From positions 1 through 7,809 of the forward strand of contig NZWA01000064.1 of the NCBI GenBank assembly GCA_002697505.1: DNA of 7,809 nucleotides. Reading direction: 5' to 3'. Below, piece after piece: positions 1 to 5,510 of this stretch. Positions within the stretch are counted from its first letter, which is position 1, and each line of letters starts with the position of its first letter. A program made the translations under genes and the position numbers. This stretch comes from Flavobacteriales bacterium. Lineage in GTDB: Bacteria; Bacteroidota; Bacteroidia; Flavobacteriales; BACL11. The notes below the pieces were generated by a model that was given only the letters and a program-made list of their open reading frames with translations, ran no database searches and had not been told where the DNA came from.

Positions 1-1131
1 ATGTTAGAAAGTGCTCGTAAAGTTTGGAAACAAGTTACATTGATGGAAGATGCTATGTTGATTCATAGAATTATGAGAGCACCAGAAAAAAGAATCTTCA
101 AAGTGGATATTGGAAACATACCACCAAATGAAGTTGATAACTATATGCAAAGAATCATCAACAAGATGAAGAAGACACCATATATCGATAACGATACTGG
201 TGATTATAACTTGAAGTTTAACATTCAGAATTTAACAGAGGATTTCTTCTTACCAGTACGAGGTGGTGATAGTGGAACACAAATTGATACTCTACCTGGA
301 ATGACTTATGAAACTACAGAAGATATTGAATATTTGAAGAATCGTTTGTTAGCAGCACTTCATGTACCAAAAGCTTTCTTAGGATATGAAGAATCACTTG
401 GTAGTAAAGCAACATTGGCAGCTGAGGATGTTAGGTTTGCTCGTACTATTGAGAGAGTTCAAAGAATTCTTGTTAGTGAGTTAACTAAGATTGCAGTGGT
501 TCACTTGTATTCACAAGGATATCAAGATGCAGAATTAACAAATTTTGAATTAGAATTAACAAATCCATCTACAATTTATGAACAAGAGAAGATTGAATTG
601 TGGAGTAATAAAGTAAATCTTGCTCGTGATATGAAAGAAAATCAAATGATGAGTAGTGATTGGATTTACAAAAATCTATTTAATTTCTCTGATGACCAAA
701 TCAAGGATATGGAGAATGAAGTGGTACAAGACCAGAAACAGAAATTTAGATATGAACAAATATCTGTTGAGGGTAATGACCCGAAAGATAGTGGAGAATC
801 AATTGGTACACCAAGTGATATGCAATCATCTGCAGAAGAAGGTGGTGGTGATGAAGATAGTGTAGCTGGTTCAATATTTGATAACGCGGGTGGTGCACCA
901 GAGGGTGGATTTGATGGAGCAGGAAGACCTAAAGAAGTACCAAAGTATACTAAAGATGGAAGTGCTCGTGGTAGAGACCCATTAGGTAGAACTGGTGTTC
1001 CTTTGGCTTTAGCTCATTATGATGCATTGAAAAAAGCACTTGGTCCTAACGGAAGACAAGTATTAAAAGAAACAATTACAGATAGTGACAAAATAAGTGA
1101 AGAATATAAAGAATTTAAGGAAGATAAATAA
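1..1131 (+). CDS. 20: Portal vertex protein, gp20 type, C-terminal part (5' end outside window)
   Basis: The portal forms the dodecameric ring at the head vertex through which DNA is packaged and to which the neck attaches; in T4-like phages it also nucleates prohead assembly. I recognise the family from the stretch around residues 14-40 (LMEDAMLIHRIMRAPEKRIF followed by VDIGN), the DFFLPVR segment near 81-87, IDTLPG (95-100), EDIEYLKNRL (107-116) and the helix-rich region ending near residue 255. T4 gp20 has 524 residues, and the ATG at position 1 corresponds to the interior of that protein, so the gene almost certainly starts upstream; the first Met is only the window edge. Residues about 256-376 have no counterpart that I recall in T4 gp20: a Gly/Ser/Asp/Glu-rich low-complexity linker followed by a short basic and helical end (GRDPLGRTG, then ALAHYDALKKALG). 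The TAA at 1129-1131 is followed by a 61-base gap. Family identification is firm; the tail's role is unknown. Confidence 0.93.
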   Translation: MLESARKVWKQVTLMEDAMLIHRIMRAPEKRIFKVDIGNIPPNEVDNYMQRIINKMKKTPYIDNDTGDYNLKFNIQNLTEDFFLPVRGGDSGTQIDTLPGMTYETTEDIEYLKNRLLAALHVPKAFLGYEESLGSKATLAAEDVRFARTIERVQRILVSELTKIAVVHLYSQGYQDAELTNFELELTNPSTIYEQEKIELWSNKVNLARDMKENQMMSSDWIYKNLFNFSDDQIKDMENEVVQDQKQKFRYEQISVEGNDPKDSGESIGTPSDMQSSAEEGGGDEDSVAGSIFDNAGGAPEGGFDGAGRPKEVPKYTKDGSARGRDPLGRTGVPLALAHYDALKKALGPNGRQVLKETITDSDKISEEYKEFKEDK

Positions 1132-1148
1132 CGATTTCTTGAAAGTTT

Positions 1149-1160
1149 TATATTTATATA
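1149..1160. promoter_or_regulatory. AT-rich motif TATATTTATATA in the gap after the portal gene; possible late-promoter element
   Basis: This lies in the larger of only two true intergenic gaps in the window. The core TATATTTAT recurs at 7460-7468 in the other gap, and I found no further copy inside genes. Bases 1151-1158 (TATTTATA) are the exact reverse complement of the T4 late promoter TATAAATA, so read strictly as a T4 element it would point leftward, against the genes. A promoter serving the genes to the right would be more sensible, and the phage's own consensus may differ. In such AT-rich DNA the match may be chance. Confidence 0.3.
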
Positions 1161-1182
1161 TGTGATGAAATAGTATAAAAAT

Positions 1183-1186
1183 GGAG
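1183..1186 (+). promoter_or_regulatory. Shine-Dalgarno GGAG that decides the start of the 291-aa gene
   Basis: GGAG lies six bases before the ATG at 1193. The in-frame ATG at 1181 overlaps this ribosome-binding site and has no purine-rich site of its own upstream (the preceding bases are TAGTATAAAA). Start 1193 is therefore preferred over 1181. Confidence 0.7.
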
Positions 1187-1192
1187 TGTTTG

Positions 1193-2068
1193 ATGTCGAA
1201 TCGAAAAAAACATAATAAAATTAAGAATACGGGTATATTATTTGAATTATTAACGAGACAAATCGCAGTTGATGTGATGAATGATTCAAAAAACTCGCCT
1301 TCTGTTAAAATCATTAAAGAATACTTTAATGAAAATTCTCAATTAGGTAAAGAAAATGAACTTTACAAAGTTTTAATTGAGAAAAAGTACAAAACTACTG
1401 AACAAGCAAATATTTTGATTGAGGCAGTAATAAAAAATCGTAGAAAATTATCAAATCGTAAATTAAAAACCGAAAAATATAATTTAATCAAGACGATTAA
1501 AGAGAATTATGATGTAACTGCATTTTTTAATGCAAGAATACCAAATTATAAGGTATTGGCATCTGTTTATACTCTATTTGAAAACGAATCTGTTAAAGAT
1601 GTAGTTGATACTATTGAAGAAACAGATTCAAAAATCACTATTTTAGAAAATATCACATTTTCAAACACAAAAACTACAAAATCACAAAATAAAGTAGTTG
1701 AAAACTACTCAACACAAGATTCTGATGTAAGATTACTTACTTATCAGTTGTTAGTAGATAAATTCAACAAAAAATACAGCAATCTAAACGAATCTCAGAA
1801 AAATCTATTAAGAGAGTACATCAATAACTTATCAAACACTAACTCTTTGAGAGAATTCATAGATACTGAAGTTACAAAAGTAAAATCTAAGTTAAAAAAC
1901 CATTTATCAAAAATAAATGATAAAATAACAAAGATTAAATTAACTGAAGCCATTAAACACACCGATAACGCAGTAGGTGGGAAGTTTGTAAAAGATTCCC
2001 ATGTCGTGTCTTTGATGAGATACTATGAATTGATTAAGGAGTTAGATAATGTCCACAAAGATAAGTAA
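1193..2068 (+). CDS. Conserved-looking phage protein of unknown function, 291 aa, between portal and protease genes
   Basis: Begins MSNRKKHNKIKNTGILFELL; the upstream in-frame ATG at 1181 would add only MECL and lacks a ribosome-binding site. The protein is Lys/Asn-rich and looks mainly helical, with a very basic N-terminus and no signal peptide or membrane segment. From memory, proteins starting with this KKHNKI(K/R)NTG(I/L)LFELL pattern sit next to the portal gene in other marine T4-like phages, but I know no function and could not check. A (Leu/Ile)-X-Glu motif, KLTE-A, precedes the C-terminal segment that ends RYYELIKELDNV. Such motifs are common in Lys/Glu-rich proteins, so this one is weak evidence of processing. 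The gene overlaps the next by 20 bases, and an AAGGAG at 2036-2041 inside its 3' end serves that gene. By position it lies where T4 has core genes 67/68, but no sequence likeness to them is claimed. The gene call is firm; the role is open. Confidence 0.88.
   Translation: MSNRKKHNKIKNTGILFELLTRQIAVDVMNDSKNSPSVKIIKEYFNENSQLGKENELYKVLIEKKYKTTEQANILIEAVIKNRRKLSNRKLKTEKYNLIKTIKENYDVTAFFNARIPNYKVLASVYTLFENESVKDVVDTIEETDSKITILENITFSNTKTTKSQNKVVENYSTQDSDVRLLTYQLLVDKFNKKYSNLNESQKNLLREYINNLSNTNSLREFIDTEVTKVKSKLKNHLSKINDKITKIKLTEAIKHTDNAVGGKFVKDSHVVSLMRYYELIKELDNVHKDK
2036..2041 (+). promoter_or_regulatory. Shine-Dalgarno AAGGAG for the 210-aa gene, inside the preceding coding region
   Basis: A full AAGGAG lies seven bases before the ATG at 2049. 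It supports translation starting inside the end of the upstream gene, giving the 20-base overlap. Confidence 0.75.
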
Positions 2069-2681
2069 AAAAGCATTTATAGAGGCTTTACGAAATATGA
2101 TTCGTAAAGAAATTGAAGAAGTCTCTACTTCCGCAGCAACACCTGGATATATGACACCAAATGCCTTTAGTGGTAAAGGTTCAATGGATAAAAGAAATTC
2201 TATTGCTAGTGGTAGTGGATATGATAAAGTAGATGAATCTAATATTGAAGAACTTGATGAAGCAAAATGGGCAGTTAAAACACCATTTGGTAAAGTTATT
2301 GTAGATGCAAATAGTAAAGGTGAAGCAAAAATAACTGTGGGTAAACAATTGAAGAAAGGTATTAAAAGTGTTCTTGATGTAACTCGTGTTCAAACTGCAT
2401 TTGGTAAACAAATTGATAAAAAAACTGAATCAGTAAATGAGGGTAAATACCACGAGTGGAGAAATGATGAATCATTATCACCAAAACAAAAAATTGGACA
2501 TAGTATTCGTGAAGTTAGAAATTCTTTAAATGAATTAGATAAAACAGTAAAGATGGCAGTTAGATTGAAAACAGAATTAAATGTTGATTCAAGAAACTAT
2601 TGGAAAAACACACATAAGGCATTAACTAAGATTTCAGAAAGATTGGTTAAGATGGCAACTAAAGTAGGGAACCTAAAATGA
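2049..2681 (+). CDS. Modular putative prohead-core protein with predicted gp21 cleavage junctions, 210 aa
   Basis: No named family is recognised. Three segments are visible. Residues 1-24 (MSTKISKKAF to IEE) form a basic amphipathic leader ending in a candidate cleavage site. Residues 25-71 form a low-complexity Ser/Gly/Thr-rich stretch containing TPGYMTPNAF, ending LDE-A. Residues 72-131 are more beta-like (WAVKTPFGKVIVDANSKG), ending SVNE-G. The last 79 residues form a Lys/Arg-rich helical module starting KYHEWRNDESLSPKQKIG and ending ISERLVKMATKVGNLK. From memory, that C-terminal pattern (P-x-QKIG, RLK, YWKNTHK) recurs in marine T4-like phage proteins; this is unverified. The VNE-G junction shares 14 identical bases with a junction in the 422-aa gene. 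The stop overlaps the next start as ATGA (2678-2681). Location beside the protease suggests a core or packaged protein cut during head maturation; that is inference. Confidence 0.87.
   Translation: MSTKISKKAFIEALRNMIRKEIEEVSTSAATPGYMTPNAFSGKGSMDKRNSIASGSGYDKVDESNIEELDEAKWAVKTPFGKVIVDANSKGEAKITVGKQLKKGIKSVLDVTRVQTAFGKQIDKKTESVNEGKYHEWRNDESLSPKQKIGHSIREVRNSLNELDKTVKMAVRLKTELNVDSRNYWKNTHKALTKISERLVKMATKVGNLK
2427..2447 (+). repeat. Shared cleavage-junction DNA, copy in the 210-aa gene
   Basis: Bases 2427-2440 (GAATCAGTAAATGA) are identical to 5034-5047, and bases 2434-2447 (TAAATGAGGGTAAA) are identical to 5281-5294. Both encode the E-S-(V/I)-N-E junction that separates predicted modules. Confidence 0.8.
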
Positions 2682-3043
2682 TTAAGTTAAAAGATTTAAT
2701 AAAAGAAGAGGTATGTAATTGTGGATGTGGTGGATGTGAAACCGAACTAAACGAGGGTGTAGTTGGAGCAAAAAATGCATTCTCACAACCAAGAAACTTT
2801 GGAGAACCATTACCAACATTAGATAGTGTAAAGAAAGATTATCAAGAAAGAATACAAGAGGGTAATATTAAAGTTGTACCTGCTAAAAAAATTGATAGTA
2901 GAACTTGGAGACAAATGAAATACGATTTAAGAGACCAGTTTGATGAATTAGTAAAAGTTGGTGAAGATTATGGTGTGTTTCAAAATGCACAAGGTACTGC
3001 TAGAATGTTAAAACAAATTAAAAAACTTATGGATAAAATCTAA
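2678..3043 (+). CDS. Small putative packaged/core protein with capsid-targeting leader and Cys cluster, 121 aa
   Basis: Starts MIKLKDLIKE followed by E, a ten-residue leader ending I-K-E that matches the T4 internal-protein capsid-targeting sequence in length and in its (Leu/Ile)-X-Glu end. Next comes VCNCGCGGCETELNE-G, with four Cys at residues 13, 15, 17 and 20 and a second candidate cut after Glu26. Residues 41-57 (FGEPLPTLDSVKKDYQE) are repeated in the next gene. A third candidate cut is IQE61-G62, leaving a helical C-terminal piece of 60 residues (RTWRQMKYDLRDQFDELVKV and on). The start overlaps the previous stop as ATGA, with AGGGA at 2666-2670 as ribosome-binding site; its own stop overlaps the next ATG as TAATG. 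The Cys-rich stretch could bind metal or be a disulfide element, but nothing identifies a known fold. The gene is sure; the role is inferred from the leader and context. Confidence 0.88.
   Translation: MIKLKDLIKEEVCNCGCGGCETELNEGVVGAKNAFSQPRNFGEPLPTLDSVKKDYQERIQEGNIKVVPAKKIDSRTWRQMKYDLRDQFDELVKVGEDYGVFQNAQGTARMLKQIKKLMDKI
2798..2848 (+). repeat. Repeat copy 1: FG(E/Q)PLPTL module
   Basis: Encodes FGEPLPTLDSVKKDYQE (residues 41-57 of the 121-aa protein at 2678). The second copy is at 3100-3150. The run AACCATTACCAACATTA is identical in both. The shared architecture around it (leader, this module, a Glu-Gly junction, a helical end) indicates that the two neighbouring genes are related by duplication or module sharing. 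Confidence 0.85.
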
Positions 3044-3408
3044 TGGGTAAGACAAACGAGAAATATTTAACAGAAAGTATCGATTTATTACAACGAGATT
3101 TTGGTCAACCATTACCAACATTACAATCGGTAATGAAAAAACATCAAGAGAATCAAACCAGTGATTGGAGAGGAAACGACCAAATAAGTGAAGGCCCAGA
3201 TGATGTAAAGAAAGCAAAAAAAGAATTACAAATGTTTATAAAGGAAGAGGGTGTATTAAGAAAGAGAATGTTAAAGATTGAACAAGTGTTTCTTCAAGAC
3301 CCAAGACCAGAAAATAAAAAATTGGCAACACAAATTAAAAAGTCCTACAAAGAGAATATAACAAAATTCATGAGAGAGGTTGTAGGAATGGTTAAGAGGA
3401 TGAAATAA
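3043..3408 (+). CDS. Small putative packaged/core protein, paralogous in layout to its upstream neighbour, 121 aa
   Basis: The start is fixed by the TAATG overlap with the previous gene and by coupling; no strong Shine-Dalgarno is visible. The N-terminus MGKTNEKYLTE-S has a candidate protease site (L-T-E) after residue 11. Residues 20-36 (FGQPLPTLQSVMKKHQE) repeat the module of the preceding gene. A second site, ISE50-G51, would release a 71-residue Lys/Arg-rich helical piece (KKAKKELQMFIKEEGVLRKR and on, ending MVKRMK). Leader, PLPTL module, Glu-Gly junction and helical tail occur in the same order in the neighbour, though the helical tails are not obviously alike. It ends in TAATG with the protease gene, so the two are likely translated together. 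No named family; a core or packaged role is inferred from the protease next door. Confidence 0.87.
   Translation: MGKTNEKYLTESIDLLQRDFGQPLPTLQSVMKKHQENQTSDWRGNDQISEGPDDVKKAKKELQMFIKEEGVLRKRMLKIEQVFLQDPRPENKKLATQIKKSYKENITKFMREVVGMVKRMK
3100..3150 (+). repeat. Repeat copy 2: FG(E/Q)PLPTL module
   Basis: Encodes FGQPLPTLQSVMKKHQE (residues 20-36 of the 121-aa protein at 3043); partner of 2798-2848. Confidence 0.85.
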
Positions 3409-4028
3409 TGAGAAACTTATTAGTAGATTACATACCATTTGAGTTATCTGCCGAACAGATAAACGAATCACTAAAAGAAAACAACGGAAAGTTAGTTGTT
3501 AAAGGTGTGTTACAAAGAGCAAATGCAAAGAATCAAAATGGAAGAGTATATCCAATGGAGATTTTACAGAGAGAAGCAAAAAACTATTCTGAACAATTTA
3601 TAACTCAGAAAAGAGCACTCGGTGAACTTGACCATCCAGATTCTTCAGTAGTTAATTTACAAAATGTATCACATAATATTACTGAAATGCATTGGGAAGG
3701 TGATAATTTATTAGGAACAGTTGAAATCCTAACCACACCAAGTGGAAATATTCTAAGAGAATTATTTAAGAATGGAATTAAACTCGGTATCAGTTCTCGT
3801 GGTATGGGTTCAGTTGAAACAATAGAAGAAGCAGATGGTTCACCAACAACAAAAGTTGGAAAAGATTTTGAATTAATTGCATTTGATTTTGTAAGTAATC
3901 CATCTACACATGGTGCATTCATGTATCCTTTACAAGAGAGTGTTGATAAATCACAAACTCAAGGTAGAACTTGTGGTCAGTATTGTAAAGCAGAAGATAT
4001 GATTAACAAAATCATAAGAGGAGAATAA
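3408..4028 (+). CDS. 21: Prohead core protease, gp21 type (peptidase family S80), 206 aa
   Basis: This is the serine protease built into the prohead core; on maturation it cuts scaffold, core and major capsid proteins after Glu in (Leu/Ile)-X-Glu and then itself. Family hallmarks are visible. The early strand and loop VKGVLQRANAKNQNGRVYP (31-49) leads to the His motif GELDHPDSS with His76. The Ser motif is GISSRGMGS with Ser129/Ser130; by comparison with T4 gp21 (His85, Ser140, from memory) these are the catalytic pair. The segment FDFVSNPS (159-166) contains Asp160, a possible third member. Candidate self-cleavage sites flank the core: INE20-S and LKE24-N at the start, LQE177-S near the end. 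The last would free a 29-residue tail with Cys189 and Cys193. The length is close to the T4 protein. The start shares TAATG with the upstream stop, with AGAGGA at 3395-3400 as ribosome-binding site. Position after the portal and among putative substrates matches the assignment. Confidence 0.95.
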   Translation: MRNLLVDYIPFELSAEQINESLKENNGKLVVKGVLQRANAKNQNGRVYPMEILQREAKNYSEQFITQKRALGELDHPDSSVVNLQNVSHNITEMHWEGDNLLGTVEILTTPSGNILRELFKNGIKLGISSRGMGSVETIEEADGSPTTKVGKDFELIAFDFVSNPSTHGAFMYPLQESVDKSQTQGRTCGQYCKAEDMINKIIRGE

Positions 4029-4029
4029 T

Positions 4030-4242
4030 ATGCCAGGTTTAGAAGATAAATCATTACCACAAATACCAAAGAAGAACGATAGTATCGGTGGTGATAGTGG
4101 AGTAGAAAATCTTATACCTAATAATCCATTTGTTAAAAGTGGTAATGATTCTTTAGGTGGAGATGAAGGTTTAGAGAATGCAAAGATACCAGCGGCAGGT
4201 AAAATTAATACCGAGTTCAATGGTGATGGTTTGGCAAAGTAA
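4030..4242 (+). CDS. Small Gly/Asn/Asp-rich protein with an internal repeat, 70 aa, unknown function
   Basis: Begins MPGLEDKSLPQIPKK and is preceded by AGGAG (4019-4023) six bases before the ATG, directly after the protease stop. It contains two copies of a twelve-residue unit, NDS(I/L)GGD(S/E)G(V/L)EN, at residues 16-27 and 39-50, spaced 23 residues apart; each is followed by a Pro-containing turn (LIPNNP, AKIPAAG). The composition is low in hydrophobic residues and suggests an extended or disordered chain without signal peptide or membrane segment. No (Leu/Ile)-X-Glu site is followed by Gly or Ala here, unlike its neighbours, so it may not be a protease substrate. It shares TAATG with the next gene. 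Good ribosome-binding site and tight coupling on both sides support it as a real gene; no family is recognised. Confidence 0.82.
   Translation: MPGLEDKSLPQIPKKNDSIGGDSGVENLIPNNPFVKSGNDSLGGDEGLENAKIPAAGKINTEFNGDGLAK
4075..4110 (+). repeat. Internal protein repeat copy 1 (NDSIGGDSGVEN)
   Basis: Residues 16-27 of the 70-aa protein. It matches residues 39-50 at 8 of 12 positions exactly, and the remaining differences include Ile/Leu and Val/Leu swaps. Confidence 0.75.
4144..4179 (+). repeat. Internal protein repeat copy 2 (NDSLGGDEGLEN)
   Basis: Residues 39-50 of the 70-aa protein; partner of 4075-4110. Confidence 0.75.
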
Positions 4243-5510
4243 TGCCTTCCAAATCTAAGGCACAACAAAGATTTATGGGTATGGTTCATGCTCTTAACAA
4301 AGGAGAAATGAAACCAAGTGATGCCTCACCCGCAGTAAAGAAGGCAGCAAAATCAATGGATACGAAATCAAGTAAAAAGTATGCATCATCAACACATAAA
4401 GGGAAACCAGAAAAAGTGAAGAAAGAGTGGTTAGTTAAAACAATTAAAGAGTTAACAAACACAGAGATGGAAGCCTGTGGTTATACTACTTCTGCAGTTG
4501 ACCCAAAGTATAAACTGAAATCACCTGGTGGAACTGGTCAAGAAGATAAACAATTAAAAGAGGCATATGGATTAGATGAAATGAAGATGGCTCTAATTGA
4601 TAAAGAAATCAAAAAGAAAATTAAAGCTGTTGCTCGTAAAGATAGAAATGCAGGAATACAATTAATGAATCTATACAAGAAACATTGGATAGAGTTTATG
4701 TTAAAGGCTAAAGATTTATTATCTAAAGAATCACTAAGTTTAGTGAATCCAATTAGAATGAAAAAACAAACTAAAGATTTAGGTGAGGGTACAATAAACG
4801 AAGTTGCACATTACAAACAATTTGTAAAGTATATGAATGATTTCTATGGACCAAAGGGTATTTATCCAGATAAGAAGAAAAGAACTTTAAAGATGAAAGA
4901 TATTGGATTAGCATACTCAGTATTATTAAAGAAGAAACCAGATTTTGAAATCGGATATGATTCTACTGATAGAGAAATGTTAAGAGATATTTTAATCAAG
5001 ATGAAAAAACTTGACCCAGATTATTCAAAGAAAGAATCAGTAAATGAAGCAGTTAACCCTAAAGTAAAAAAACAAGCTGCTGCATTACTTAAACGATACG
5101 CAAACAATTGGAAAAAATTAGAAAAAGAAACTGAAATGATGTTGAAGTTTGCTAAAAAGAACAAAGCAAATGAAATGGCATTTAACTTTGAAGAAGTTTT
5201 GAAAAAACTAAAAGGTAATGTATGGTCTTATATTAGTTTTCAAGTTAAAGAACCAATGGATGATTATTTTTATGAAAGTATAAATGAGGGTAAAGGTGTA
5301 GAAAAGATTATGAAGATGGCAAACGACCAATCATTTGGAAAACTTGCAGGTAGAACTGTAGATGGTATGACTGCTAATTTATTTAAACAAGTATATGATA
5401 AAGCACCACAAAATGCAAAAGATAAAATTGATAAAATGAACGAAAAACAATTGTATGTATTTATGGGTAAATTGTGGAGTAAGTTCGGAAGACAAGTGAG
5501 TTTAAGATAA
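4242..5510 (+). CDS. Putative cleavable multi-module prohead-core polyprotein with N-terminal DUF3008-like segment, 422 aa
   Basis: Residues 1-57 (MPSKSKAQQRFMGMVHALNK, then SPAVKKAAKSM and STHKGKP) look like the small phage family DUF3008, whose function is unknown. The rest is Lys-rich and mainly helical. Candidate gp21 sites are IKE70-L, LKE107-A, LGE182-G, INE187-V, VNE269-A and INE349-G. Cuts after 107, 182, 187, 269 and 349 would give pieces of 75, 5, 82, 80 and 73 residues, a strikingly even spacing. The 188-269 piece contains FYGPKGIYP and YDSTDREMLRDI; the last contains TVDGMTANLFKQVYDKAP. From memory both resemble modules found in other arrangements in marine phage proteins (unverified). 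The VNE-A and INE-G junctions share base-level identity with the junction in the 210-aa gene. TAATG overlaps link it to genes on both sides. It lies where T4 has scaffold gene 22, but I see no gp22 likeness. The reading frame is certain; polyprotein processing is inference. Confidence 0.88.
   Translation: MPSKSKAQQRFMGMVHALNKGEMKPSDASPAVKKAAKSMDTKSSKKYASSTHKGKPEKVKKEWLVKTIKELTNTEMEACGYTTSAVDPKYKLKSPGGTGQEDKQLKEAYGLDEMKMALIDKEIKKKIKAVARKDRNAGIQLMNLYKKHWIEFMLKAKDLLSKESLSLVNPIRMKKQTKDLGEGTINEVAHYKQFVKYMNDFYGPKGIYPDKKKRTLKMKDIGLAYSVLLKKKPDFEIGYDSTDREMLRDILIKMKKLDPDYSKKESVNEAVNPKVKKQAAALLKRYANNWKKLEKETEMMLKFAKKNKANEMAFNFEEVLKKLKGNVWSYISFQVKEPMDDYFYESINEGKGVEKIMKMANDQSFGKLAGRTVDGMTANLFKQVYDKAPQNAKDKIDKMNEKQLYVFMGKLWSKFGRQVSLR
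5034..5047 (+). repeat. Shared cleavage-junction DNA, VNE-A junction of the 422-aa gene
   Basis: GAATCAGTAAATGA, identical to 2427-2440 in another gene; encodes the residues before the predicted cut after Glu269. Confidence 0.8.
5281..5294 (+). repeat. Shared cleavage-junction DNA, INE-G junction of the 422-aa gene
   Basis: TAAATGAGGGTAAA, identical to 2434-2447; spans the predicted cut after Glu349. Confidence 0.8.

Noticed and set aside
656..865. Plus-strand open frame of 69 codons inside the portal gene in another frame
   Set aside because: No ribosome-binding site and fully contained in the portal coding region.
1174..1181. TATAAAAA as a T4-type late promoter
   Set aside because: One mismatch to TATAAATA in AT-rich DNA, and so close to the ATG at 1193 that the transcript would start at or after the ribosome-binding site.
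1132..1192. Rho-independent terminator or small RNA in the gap after the portal gene
   Set aside because: No GC-rich stem followed by a T run could be found in the 61 bases.
1063..1314. Minus-strand open frame of 83 codons across the portal end and next gene
   Set aside because: Phe/Ile-rich product typical of the antisense of Lys/Asn-rich AT-rich genes; no ribosome-binding site, and it overlaps two well-supported genes.
1193..2068. Calling the 291-aa gene a cleavage substrate as well
   Set aside because: Several (Leu/Ile)-X-Glu matches are present, but they are dispersed, rarely followed by Gly/Ala, and expected by chance in a Lys/Glu-rich helical protein.
2708..2740. Cys cluster as a zinc finger or metallothionein domain
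   Set aside because: Spacing C-x-C-x-C-xx-C matches no standard zinc-finger pattern and the segment is too short to name a family; kept only as an observation.
3605..3922. Minus-strand open frame of 105 codons inside the protease gene
   Set aside because: Lies entirely antisense to the conserved catalytic region of gp21; low-quality composition and no ribosome-binding site.
3951..4289. Minus-strand open frame of 112 codons over the protease end and the 70-aa gene
   Set aside because: Antisense to three coupled genes; Pro/Ser/Leu/Phe-rich as expected for a shadow frame.
4242..5510. Assigning gene 22 (scaffold) to the 422-aa gene by position
   Set aside because: Position fits, but no recognisable gp22 similarity and several other genes share the interval.
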